The translations under genes were made by a program, and so were the position numbers. The notes beneath the pieces were generated by a model. That model was not told the DNA's origin. It did not search any database and saw nothing but the letters and a program-made list of their open reading frames with translations. A stretch of 64,000 nucleotides of DNA from Pagrus major. Its lineage: Eukaryota; Chordata; Actinopteri; Spariformes; Sparidae. Shown here one piece after another: positions 24,200 to 42,870 of the stretch. Positions within the stretch are counted from its first letter, which is position 1; each line of letters opens with the position of its first letter. The stretch spans positions 20,050,660 through 20,114,659 of the forward strand of contig NC_133235.1 in the NCBI RefSeq assembly GCF_040436345.1. Reading direction: 5' to 3'.

Positions 24200-26050
24200 C
24201 TGGATTTTTTTATATAAATGTCAGCAACAATATCAGTCATCCTACAGACTTTGGTCAACATTTCACTGTTTCTCAATACAGATAACAGCTCATTACTTTA
24301 TTTCTACTTACTGTAAATGAGCATATTAGGACTCCGCTGTTTATTTTCTTTCCATTACATGTAAATGAGAGGCGCTCAGAGATGAATGGACTCATACAGG
24401 CACAAACCGTTTTCTGGCCTGAGTAAAGTTCACAGATCCCTCATATACTGATGGCTAACTTTAACCTCTGCGTTCACAGCTCCACTATTTACTTTAGTTT
24501 CTGGATGCAGTCAATGGTCTGCAGGAAGCATTGGTCCAGAACGAGGGAATACCTCTGAGGAGAAGGATGGAGAAAGGAGTCATTCAAACCTGGAATGACA
24601 AATAGGTGAGGCTGTTTACGTACGCTGTGTTTACATAAGTTTGTGTTTGGTTTGGTGGGTTATTGGGCATTTTGGAATAAATCTACACCTTTCTGCGTAA
24701 TACAGCTACATAAAACAATATTAAAATTGTTTGGTGAAGTGTAATTTATTTGAAAGTGATGACACTCTTTAATTAGTCAAGTCAACAAGAGTAGTCAAAT
24801 TAATCTATGACAACATTGGTTTTTCCCTGAAATAAAACAGTAAAATGAGCATTTGGCAGCAATAAGCTTTATTTAAAATCTAAAAGCTGCTAACATTGGC
24901 CCTCTTCCTATCAGCCACCACATGTTCAGGATAACAGCTTTAGATTACACGTTGAGGAAATTAATCCAAACACAGACTTCCTTTTTAGATGAAGTTGTGT
25001 TACGGAAGATTTAAAAAAACAACCAAACAAAAATTTATTAAGTTAAACATTTTCCCTGGAATCAGATGCAGTTAGGGACCATGACAAGTATTTGCTCCAT
25101 CAACACCCTTTCTGACGCACATTGCTACGTTTGATACATGTTTGGCAGTCCTGCGGGGCATCATAAAGCTGATGGTATCTCATCTGTTCCTCCGGTGACA
25201 CATCTCACTCTGCTACATTAAAGGGTGCCTCACCTTCTATCCAGGAGGTATTCAACACAAGCTGTTTTTTGTTACCCTGAGCATAAAGGCTTTCTTCATC
25301 TCGTCCAAACTCTGATATTTTTGTCTTGTGGCACTTTCTCGCTCAGTCCAATGGGGACCTGCCAATCTCCCACAGGGTCCTGGAAGAAATAGTGCGGTAT
25401 TTGAAGCAGCACACTAACTCAGCCATGGTTTTAAATTAAGCGTGATGTGGAGGAGGAGGTGGAGAGGGAGGTTTTTTTTTTTTTGCTGAAATCCTTTTGG
25501 CTACATCGGAAGAAAATAACTCGGATGTTAGTATGAATGTAGGGGCCACTCCCACCATATCCAGACAACCCTTGGATTAAGGAGCTAAGATCACATACTG
25601 TACATACATATGTGTGACACACTCTGGGGACCGTATGGAGGACTACAGTGGGAGCTTGTGCAGCTTGAGTCCGCATTAATTTTCAACCACTATTCCCACA
25701 CAGCTGGTTTCAAGTCAGAAATGATTAGCAGCAATCTTTAAAAGGAATATTGAAGTTTTGGGGGACTTAACTGGGGTGTTTAGTATTTGGATTGGCCTGT
25801 CACACATTTATGTATAAGCATGCGGAGCCAAAAAGACCTTTAGGAGGGTCATGGCCATTAAGGCAAACAACATGTTTAAAATATTCGACTCCTTTTTAAT
25901 TGATTAAATTGGATGTTAAAGCTTTACATTCAGGTCCTTGCCAAAAGGTTATACGGTCCTTATAAGTCCTCATAAGATGCTTATTAACATCCATGGAATA
26001 AAAAGCATCCTTAGTAACACATTTTTTATGAATAATACTAATAAAAGCAA
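24200..26050. other. Intergenic, gene-free
   Basis: No supported exon. Around 25740-25760 the word AAAGGAATATTGAAGTTTTG resembles the end of the 18818-19400 element family, suggesting a degraded fragment. The remainder is unassigned. Confidence 0.35.
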
Positions 26051-26061
26051 CCATAGTAGTA

Positions 26062-26109
<48 letters not shown>
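26062..26109. repeat. (TAA)n microsatellite
   Basis: A run of about 15 ATA/TAA units preceded by a few AGT units. Long frames across it (poly-Asn, poly-Ile, poly-Tyr) are artefacts. Confidence 0.95.
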
Positions 26110-26110
<1 letters not shown>

Positions 26111-26559
26111 ATACAGTCAATATAAAAGCAAGAAAACATAAAATGGTACAAACAATGAATATAAAAATAACACACAATAAATAAAAACGATAAAACCGAG
26201 TATATAATAAAACCATGTAAAATAAAAGTAAAACGAACGAGATAGAAACCAGACAAACAACAGATTTACTCTTAAAAAACAGCCATCTTATTCTTATCCT
26301 AGCTCTAATGAATAAAGCTCAGATTCCTTTCGTAGTGAGGCAGGCTCTACCTTGGTGATTTGCATGTCAAAACAAAGCGCAGAGTCAAAGATCACATTAG
26401 AGGAGAGGTAGCACAGATTATCCCTCAGGTCATAGGTCAGACTTGGGGGACCAAATAATACTTCTCCAATACTCATTTAGTTGGAGAACATTTTCTGACA
26501 TCCAGCATTCAATGTCTGAGAGGCAAGACATCATATGAGAGAGGGTGTCTATGTTGCTA

Positions 26560-27410
26560 CCAGTCAGCGTATAAACATACTTATAATGTGGTGTAATGTG
26601 CCTTTACTGCCATATAATCATAGTTATAAGCCCTTATGAAGATTCTAAATGCTTTACAGCAATAATCATAACTGTGTATATAATGCAATATAAACATTAG
26701 TACTCAACCTATGAGTCGATCAATCAATCTCAATGTTTTTTTCACTTCACTGAAAGCATCAATGACCACTTGTAGTAATTTATAATCACATTATAATGCC
26801 TACTAGTGATTATAATGTATTACAACTATGAGAATGTTTAATACATTATGATCTTTGCAAAATAATGAGTGACCACAAATTAAGGAATGATACTTGATCT
26901 CATCATAAGTCATAATGAGGCATCTTGAGTTGACCTCATTATAAAATTCTTAATAATTTATGATTATTGTTATAAAGCATTCTGAATATTTGTAATTGCT
27001 TGCAATATAGGCACACATCTCTACGGTATATTTAATGTCAATATAATTATATATTTATCAGCATTACCTTGTATAATTATTTATGTATTCATTTATTTAA
27101 GCATTTTGTTACTTAATTATGTTTTTATTTATGCATTTAATTACACAATTATTTATGTATTTATATATTAACTTATGTACTTAATTTGGGCCCCCTTAGA
27201 ACCCTCCATACATTATAAGTATGTTGCATTGCATTATAGACACTGGCGTCATAAAGAGTTATGATTATTGTTATAAAGCATTATGAATATTCATGAGGGC
27301 TTATAAGTATGACTGTTGAGTGCTATAGGTGCATTTTAATGCATTATAAATATGTTCAGACTGCGTTATAATGCATTATAGACATGGGCTTCATAAAGGG
27401 TGCTACCACA
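26560..27410. mobile_element. AT-rich element with long inverted arms
   Basis: The left arm (about 26575-26700) and the reverse complement of the right arm (about 27235-27410) share the ordered words ACTTATAATG, AGTTATAAGCCCTTATGA / CTTATAAGCCCTCATGA, ATGCTTTA, AATAATCATAACT and TATAATGCAAT. The right end reads GCATTATAGACATGGGCTTC then ATAAAGGGTGCTACC. This is a known style of fish MITE with TATAATGCATTATA motifs. No coding capacity is visible. Confidence 0.55.
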
Positions 27411-28556
27411 TACCACCTAGCAGTTAACTATGCACTTATATTTACAGTTAAATATGAGTTTTGCAGCCACTGGACCTAAAGCGAGATCAGTAACAATTTT
27501 TAAAGTTAATAAATCATTTATTATGCACTTAGTAGTTGGTTTACAAAAAACTTTATACTCTCTATACCTGCAATGCACTTACAGTTGCCAGTGGACGTAA
27601 AGGCATACATAGATTTAATAAAATGTGACAGTGACATTTATAAAACAGCACGCACACAAGAAAGGAAACCATGGGGAGACATCCTATCAGCATCAAACAT
27701 TAATACAATCAGTAAGAACACTTGTCTGGTGCCATCAGGGTTAAGTTGAGAGCTCTGGTCTTCAAGGTCCCTCAAACCGAGGTCACCAAACACAGAAAGG
27801 AACCATACACAAGACGTCTTTGAGGGTTCGAACGAGGAAAAAGACGGAGATCCATATGCTGTTTGTGTGGCAGAAGGGGAGAGTCTGTTTCCTGCAGGCT
27901 GCTGTTTGTCACATGTGACAGGAGAAGGTAGGGCTCAGCTGGACGTGAGGTTGAGCAGGGACCAGCCAGTTCCCCTGGTTAGTGTCTTGTCTGGGCTTCC
28001 ACAAAGCCTGCAGGAAAAACATGCTTGGCTTGTCTCATCATGTCACTGCAGAGCCGCAGGTCATGGTGGAGAGTGCTCTTTAGCAATGCCCTCAGCGCCT
28101 CAGTTTCCCTCCAGCTGAGTGACCAGCGAGGAGAAGACGTACAAGGGCAACATGAACATCTCTGTGCAGCCCAAACATGAGGGTTTGAATGAGCACTGTC
28201 CACAGGCAGTGTGTCCATTACTATGCATTCACTTCTGTTATTTGGTGTAAATTTTATGAAAATCTGGCTTGTTTTCGGAACCAGTTCAAGACATCTACAG
28301 CATGCTCACAGTTAGAAATTACATTATAACGAATGCCGGTCTTGCTGTACAGTCTGTTCAGCTCCTGTTGCTCGGAAATTCGTGCCAGCCTGGTGCTGAG
28401 GGCCGCCGCTCCAGAGGCACAGAGTGATAGCCACAAGCGAGACTGACAAGGGAGAAATTGATGAGTCAGAGCATTGAAAAAATGGAAAATCTGCTTGACA
28501 TTGTTGCATCATGCTGGCATCATGTTCTACCCTTTCTGCTTTTACAGTCCTTACTT
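27411..28556. other. ccdc13 3' flank
   Basis: AT-rich sequence becomes GC-richer from about 27860. No exon is supported. A minus-strand frame (28436-28254) reads ALSTRLARISEQQEL near its start, faintly like the last coiled-coil part of CCDC13 (LTTRLAIQVEENEML in the human protein as I recall it). It might be a decayed former exon, but the rest does not match. Confidence 0.35.
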
Positions 28557-32114
<3,558 letters not shown>

Positions 32115-32291
32115 CTACGATGGAGAAAGTAATCAATTTATAAAGGCAAGAAATGACAGCAAAAATTACATTTTTAAAAAATGATATGGGAATTATTTTA
32201 TAATAATATCCTGCATACTTAGATATACATTTCCCTGGATTTGAAGGCAGCAGTTCAATTCAATACTAACTAAGGGAACAATAAGATACAC

Positions 32292-32813
32292 AAAAATGGG
32301 AGTAGTTACTGAGGAGCGAGTAAGGACTGAATCAGGAACGACTTAATAAGGAACAACTCATGGAGAAACCATGACCACTGATTGGGACAAACTGGTAATG
32401 ACTAATTACCGACTAATTACTGAATCATTAGTTACTGTTTTTGTGTATGTTCAAATAAAGTGAGACATCATATTGAGTAGTTAACCATTAGACTCAGTAA
32501 ATTCTAATTACTTATTCATTAGTTATTCTTAACTATTCTTAATAGTAACAAATGATTCAGTAATTAGTAATTACTCAGTCATCACTAGTTTGTGCCAATC
32601 AGTGAGTGAGTGATAGTTAATCAGGAACAACTCATGAAGAAAGTGGTCAGTGTGTCGATTCACAGATATTTATGAACTACTCATTACCTAATGATTCATT
32701 AATGCAGTATCTCCCAGTCGGTTCTTCAGTAACTCATCATTGTCTACTATATAGCCCTCAAATCCTAGTTACTGATTCATACTTGCTCCTCAGTAACTAC
32801 TCACATTTTTTGT
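32292..32813. mobile_element. Inverted-repeat element (MITE-like) in ccdc13 5' intron
   Basis: The left arm GGGAGTAGTTACTGAGGAGC followed by GAGTAAGGACTGAATCAGGA is mirrored by the right arm, which on the minus strand reads GTGAGTAGTTACTGAGGAGC then AAGTATGAATCAGTAAC. The body repeats TAATTACT, GATTCA and GGAACAACTCATG(G/A)AGAAA. It lies wholly in the intron between the putative 5' non-coding exon and the first coding exon. Confidence 0.65.
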
Positions 32814-33224
32814 ATACCTTATTGTAAAGTGTTTTTTGGCACTTGTTTGATCAAAGCTGAACTTCATAAAATGACATTTTTCTAGAAGACCAAGGTATAA
32901 ACACCCTACATGTGTGTTTTCCCTGAACGCAGCAGCAAAACAAGTCATTCTGGTAATAGCTCCTCGACGTGGTATTTGAGTGTCCCACTTCTGGTTCATG
33001 GTGTTGTTAATAATGTCTTCACTGGAAGCCCAAACAGACTTAAATTTACTGCCCCAGTCTTATTAGCAAAACAAATGCGTTTGGTAGATAACGTGTCCAG
33101 CAGTTACCGAGATAACATTGATGTTTATGACAGTTTGAGCGGCTGTGAAAACGTTTAATCCTATTCTTCTGGCTCCTTATTAGGATTATATACGTTATGG
33201 TTGTATAATAAGAAAATAGCTCAC

Positions 33225-33320
33225 CTTTCATTCATCCAAATATCGCTCTTGACACAATTTGGAGGCTGTTTTCCCTCTGAATTAAGGCTGTTTCGTGTGG
33301 AGAGGCTTCCTGACTGATTG
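33225..33320 (-). other. ccdc13: Putative 5' non-coding exon of ccdc13
   Basis: On the minus strand the sequence GAATGAAAG is followed by a consensus donor GTGAGC at 33224-33219. The first coding exon begins with only three bases before its ATG after an acceptor at 32115, so a separate upstream leader exon is required. The 5' end is not defined by the sequence; I place it just inside the X-box. Confidence 0.5.
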
Positions 33321-33330
33321 CGACGCTACT

Positions 33331-33344
33331 GTAACCATAGCAAC
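33331..33344 (-). promoter_or_regulatory. RFX X-box at ccdc13 promoter
   Basis: GTAACCATAGCAAC fits the ciliary X-box consensus GTHNYY-AT-RRNAAC at every position. It lies about 105 bases upstream of the splice donor of the putative leader exon, where X-boxes of cilia genes usually sit. RFX factors bind such sites to switch on ciliary genes. A TCTCGCGGGA word, close to the TCTCGCGAGA promoter motif, follows at about 33369-33378. Confidence 0.6.
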
Positions 33345-37169
<3,825 letters not shown>

Positions 37170-37686
37170 CTTGACTGAAACAAAAAGAAAAGTAAAGTTA
37201 GTACAGCAAGTTGGAGGTTACTACCAAAACATGGCATGCTAGTTCATTCAATGTAGGCGGGGTCCATTTTCCAGGTCAAATCCCCAATGAAAACCTAAGT
37301 TACAGTTGTAGATAATAAGTTTGAAGTTATAGTCCACTGAAAAACGGTTGAATACTGTTTAAATTCGTACCGTAAGCTAGTTTGTTAGCCGCTGCTCAGA
37401 GCTAATGTGAACACCACATGAACTGTTCAGAGGTTACGCATGAAGGACAGAAGTAAGAGTCATCCTTATATAGGCCCAAAGAACTGAACCTATCCCACTT
37501 AGTGTCAATGAAACGACATCAGCTTTTGAGCAATACTAAGTTATAATCGTCTGAAGTGAAATTTTGGTATAAGGCCAAATAACATAAAGTCCCCGACGAA
37601 TAAAACAATCAAGAGGGATGGTTACAGTTTTAACAGCACATATAAAAACTTGTATTGCGCCACAGAAGGCTGGACTGAGTTCTTAC

Positions 37687-37830
37687 CTGTTTAATGAGTG
37701 TGTGGCTATTTGAATAGACAATAATGAAATTAAACGAAGATGTTTTATGAGTCCTAAGAGCCTCAGATCGCACGCACTGTATAGAGGAAGTAGCAAGCCG
37801 GCTACGTGATGTAACTACCATCTCACGCAG
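37687..37830 (-). other. higd1a: Putative 5' non-coding exon of higd1a
   Basis: On the minus strand AAACAG is followed by a consensus donor GTAAGA at 37686-37681. The coding exon needs an upstream leader exon, and CpG-bearing, GC-richer sequence with promoter-type motifs follows directly (37790-37850). The 5' limit is a guess. Confidence 0.45.
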
Positions 37831-37841
37831 GTCTGACGTCA
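37804..37841 (-). promoter_or_regulatory. HRE core and CRE palindrome at higd1a promoter
   Basis: ACGTG at 37804-37808 is a hypoxia-response core (RCGTG), and TGACGTCA at 37834-37841 is a perfect cAMP-response palindrome. Both lie at the presumed transcription start of higd1a, a gene known in mammals as hypoxia-induced. The five-base HRE core is common by chance; the eight-base CRE is not. Confidence 0.45.
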
Positions 37842-40800
37842 GCAGGATATCACGATTGTGATGTGTTCAAGCCGTAGAAGAAAATGGGAAAGACAGGTTG
37901 CGCCTCTGAAATGCTCTCAGATTGCTAGCTTCAGAGTTTTCTCATGAAAATGTCAGTTGTGTTTCAAGTGAGCTTTCTGGATTTTAAAAATAGTTCAATT
38001 GATCGGTTTGTAAATTTAAAAAAAAACACAATCTACCTCTTAATAAGGATATGCCCTTGGATATAAAAGCAATAACTTTAACGTGCTCTCAGCGGTAACA
38101 GAGGGATAGGTATTTAGATTGGCTAAACATGACTTAATACAATGTCACCCTAGCTTAACATTTGATTTGCTGTTACTACAATTGCAGTAACACTTTCTTT
38201 GTATTGGCCACCACGGTTAAATCAGTCATAAAGTGTCAGTAGCATCAACATTGTTAACAATAAAGCATCCTTTATGCTGTTTGTCATAAACTATTTTTAT
38301 TTGTTACCAACTTACAGATACACACACACACACACACACCTATTTTAATCACCTAGCCTAATTGTAGGTTTGTATCTTTATGTCTCTTTCTATCTTCTAT
38401 ATTTGTTAATTGTTCCTGGAACTGCATATGTAGTGTAGCACTAGTGGAAGCTTAAAACCGAAGTCAATAAAGCTGATTTCATTACTATTAGGGTCGCATT
38501 ATGTATACTCTCATGTTAGTGCAACAGCTTGATGGTTGTGTTACATCCAAGCTACCCTGAACGCAGCATCAGGTGTACGCTCTCAGAATCAAAGATAGTG
38601 AAACGAACAAGAGGAAGCCTCCAAATCCCACCCCAGTCGTGGTGTAGTCTGTTTCGCAATGAAACTAAAACGTTTTTTTTACAGCGTCAGCTGCTTTTCA
38701 TGTCAAAATATTACAATGTGATATATAATATTAATAACATGTTGTTTTAAGCCCTTTATGTTCACAACCTACGCAATTCCCTTCGACCAATGTTTTCTCA
38801 TCTTACCATAAAAAGCCACAGTGAAGTTGGGCTAAACGAAGTTAGTCGTAGGTGGAAGAGAATCCTCTTGCTTTACGTGGTGATCTCTGTGATGATGTAA
38901 CAGTGGGGACATGTCATGAGAACTCTTGGCTGCACGTTTCTGCAACGTGCTGCTTCCGTCCTCAGAGCAATGTAAAATAAACTATTGCAGTACTTATAAT
39001 AATAATCCGAGTTGATGCTCCGGATTTTTAGGTTCATGGCCCACTTTTAAATGACTCCTAATATACTCTATATGACATCGAGTTAATGGCCTAACTGAAT
39101 AACTATTTCTTGTAGTATCAATAAGAACAACACTAGGCTATTTATAGGGCTAACAATATCTATAATTGTTGTTAAGAACAACCAATATTATAATTATTAT
39201 CACTATAATTATTATTATTATTATTATTAAATAATGAATGGCATATCCACTAACATCACAAACAGAACACATTCTTGTTTAAACTAAATGGAGGGATCAA
39301 AACTTCAAATAAATTTGTATTTATCAACACTAACAACTTCAAATTCTGCCTCCAGAATGATTTGTTGACAGTAATATTTGCTAGCTAATTAATGGATACA
39401 ATATATTGTGCATGATTATTGTTGTTCTTCTTTCAAATAATTCTACCTATAAATCTGACATGACGGTGCCAGCTGAAACCAATGTGACCTCCTAAAATTA
39501 ACTTTGAGATTTTATACTTGCTTCTATGGTTCATGAAGTAGATGAATAAAATCTTTCATCTTTCAACATTAGCAGTTTGCCATGTCTTTGTGAAAGCTTC
39601 TGCACTGTGTTCAACCTTCTTGAGGAGGAAATCAGAAACAGCTTTGAAGCCCCTAATGAGCCTGTGGCTTTTCCTTTACGCAATTATGGACTATCAGTTC
39701 CCACTGATCATGCACCAGGCCCTGATTTACTAAGCAGATTAAAGAGGGAGCTGCAAACAAACATCACTTACCTTCCAGACATCAAAGAACATAATTCAAT
39801 ATACACATTTCATAATTATTTCCTTTTTGTTGGATGACCTTATCTGCCTTCTGATGATCCAACCTACATGTTTCACACATCTTTGCTGACCTGGGGAAGT
39901 CATATAGAAAATGATTGACTAATATCTGACTTCTAACTTAAGTTCTGCAGTTTTCTTTGCCTTGTGCACAGACAAGGAAATGTCACTGGAACTCAGAAAC
40001 CTGTTATAAATGAAACTGCCTCAGTCAAAGAGCTCAGAGTGACGCAGTTATGTTGTAAAGAAAGCAAACATCTCCACCCAGTGGTGACTTTGTACTCTAA
40101 ATCAGCAATGAGTTGAGATGGTCACTGCTCCATTTACAATTTACTTACTATAAAGATGACAAAGTCGACAGGATATCACATTCAATCATTCAGTTATCGT
40201 AATATCAGTTTTATCAAAACATTCATATTTGTATATGACTGAATGAATGAATGCATCAAATGCATGTGTGTCTGCTTTATATTCATGAGCCCTGATCTTT
40301 AATAGACTGCTGTAACTGGTGGCAGCCTCAGTGCTGCAGCAGATTCGTCAGCTTTTCCCTGCTAGGGGCGCCTGTATGCAGCTAGGTTGTGATGAACAAA
40401 AAGGTCTCTAGTCATCATAAGCATCCTACACCTACTGTACTACCAATAACAAGTTTGGATATACAGTATATGACAAATTAAAAGTTTGCCTGTTTCATAC
40501 AGACATAACACTTCATATAAGTTGTTAGATCAAATTCATACTTTAAGCTTTTCAATGGTGGATTTGCGTTACAGGGGCTCTGTGGAACTTCTGTGTTGTG
40601 CTGGAAGCCATGTTGTTAGTTGTTACTAAACAAACGTGTTGCTCTCTGTTAGCGCAGGTGAGAGTGGCACTGAGACGAGGCGCTCAGTAACCTGCATGAA
40701 GTGAAATCCCTTGGACTGTCGCTCGACTTTCTTCACAAAGAAATCCACAGTCCAACAGAATTAAACAACTTAAACAAATTGTCCTCTGGGTTGTAAAGGG

Positions 40801-42752
40801 AAATTGCTACACATTGTTACACAGGGCCCCTTAATATTTTGGTGTTGCAAATGTCTGCATGTGATTATGTACTCCCCATTGGTGTTGTTCCCAGAAAGAC
40901 AATCAGTGATGTGTTTTGAGACTAATATGACTCAATTTCTTACAAGAGAAGAAATAAGGGACGTTTCTCATCTTCAGAGCCAAGTGAATAAAACTGAATT
41001 AATGTCTGAACATACGCACATGCTCAGTTCCAATTTTAGCTTGGTTGGACTGCTCATTTTACAATTATGTATAATTTTTTCGAATTATATTGCTGCTGCA
41101 TTAATGTTTAAGTTTTTGGTCATTTTAACTTTTGGATATACCATTGGTAAGTTTAATATACAGCAATGCATTATATTCCATGAGATCATCATATGTTTGT
41201 AGCATCGCTGTCCCATGAGAACCACATATCACTAAAAGGTCAACTTTTCATGAGCTCAGAAAAACAGGCCTGTTTTCAGCTTTGTGACAATGTAGGAGGG
41301 TTTTTAATTAGTTTATAAAAGGTGGAGGATTAGAAGAGGTGCCTCCACCAACAAAGGAACACTTAAACCTTCAGTTGAGTAGAAAAATTCATATTCGAAT
41401 CACCCTATTTGGATAAGATGTTTTTCATTCGACAGATAGGCTTCGAAAAAATGGCATCTGAGAAGTAACTAGTAACTAAAGCTGTTTGACAAATGTAGTG
41501 GAGTAGAAGTATAAGGTTATGAAATATATGAAATTGAAATATGAAATTGAAATACTTTTCTGTAAGATATAAACTCCAGCAGGTGGTGCTACATGTCCAC
41601 AGAGGAACAGCACAAGGCAAGCACATGTCCCTCCACGGTGCAGACTTTGGAAATCAGGGTCACAATGCAAAGATAAGAGCAAAGATGTAAACGCCTTGTT
41701 AATACTTTCCATGTACTTCTGTAACACAGTCATCATGATTGTTGAAAATGACCCTCCCTTTGAGTAAACATACTTATATCAGACAAGGCACGCTTTATCA
41801 TAAATATCATATCTGTCAATGAAGACACCAGAGTTTAGTTTTTAAGTAAATGATTTAAATAAAAAGATTGGAAATCATCTACATCTAGGTTGTGAACACA
41901 ATTCAAAACAGCACTCTCCAGCTCTGAGCACAAACTGTGGAAGGTGACTAACAATGACCTGTTGTTAGTCAAATGCAATCAGACGTCACATGGGGCTTCA
42001 CGCGTCACATGGGGCTTCTTTCCGATGATGTTTACCTCCAGACACAAATACCATTACTCACACTTTCTCTACTGGAAGATTTATTGCTTACTCACCGAAT
42101 CATACTGGTTACCTGTGTCTGTACCTTTATATTGTATCATTAGCTAGGTACAAAAAGCTATAATGTCAACTGTTATGGACATGTTTTTAAGATACTTTAA
42201 TTCAGAAAGACATGTTGGTTGGTTTATAATAGACAATGCAAGTCATCTCATGTTTCTTCTCTTCTTTTGAACCTTGAGCCATTTGTAAAAAATTAAAAAA
42301 AGTATACTGGCCTATTGTAAATGATTGTATGCAAGTGACTGCACAACCCCATTTATCAGCTTAGCAGTATATCCCATGCTGCTGACTGTTGAAAGTCAGA
42401 TGGGTGTGACTGTGCCAACTGCCTGCACACACACAATTACTGGTAGATTTGTAGGTCAGGGTCTAAAAAACAGATCAATTTCATGATAATACAGTTTGTG
42501 AACAGATTACTCAAAGTGAAACATCATTGTCCATACGGTATTCATTTAAATGCTGTAATAGTATGGCACAAAACAAGCCTCAGAGGATCAAAGGATCTTC
42601 TGTTTTCACTGTATTATATCCAGATGAAAAATCATCCGACATAACTCATCTGGTCTTTTTTTACTACGTAAACAGTTTTAGTGTGTCATTTAATGCACAT
42701 GAGTTCAAATGTCATCCATGTAACTTTCACTGTCTCCTACTTACATGGAAAA
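37842..42752. other. Intergenic between higd1a and cyp8b1
   Basis: No gene is supported in this 4.9 kb. In human, as recalled, the chemokine receptor ACKR2 lies in this interval; I see no seven-helix reading frame here. A short CA run lies at 38320-38338. Two frames are protein-like but unassigned: 39577-39837 (+), with NLLEEEIRNSFEAPNEP, and 40804-41202 (+), with a hydrophobic C-terminal half. Neither has flanking gene structure. Confidence 0.4.
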
Positions 42753-42808
42753 CTACTAAATAAGGAGTTCCTGGAATGCAGACAAGCTAAAGGAGGAGCA
42801 ACAGTCTG

Positions 42809-42838
42809 TATATCATTCAGGCAGTGGACCTTAACTCC
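42809..42838 (+). promoter_or_regulatory. Candidate core promoter of cyp8b1
   Basis: TATATC (42809-42814) lies 57 bases before the cyp8b1 ATG. TGGACCTTAACTCC (42825-42838) resembles an HNF4-type direct repeat (TGGACTTTGAACTC) and on the other strand contains AAGGTCCA, close to an LRH-1 half-site. Mammalian CYP8B1 is controlled by HNF4A and LRH-1 at overlapping sites. An alternative A/T box, TAAATAA, lies at about 42757. Confidence 0.3.
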
Positions 42839-42870
42839 AAATCGCCGTGTAGCACACAAAGGGATCAGTC

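Noticed and set aside
28254-28436. Minus frame with SNCEHAVDVLNWF, faintly like an LRAT NCEHxV motif, or a ccdc13 last exon
   Set aside because: The LRAT match is a few residues without the catalytic His context. The coiled-coil similarity to CCDC13 covers only about 15 residues and lies beyond the ccdc13 stop.
40804-41202. 132-codon frame with a hydrophobic C-terminal half and N-glycosylation-like sites
   Set aside because: AT-rich hydrophobic codons give such peptides readily; no signal peptide, splice context or known family was seen, and it is not a seven-helix receptor.
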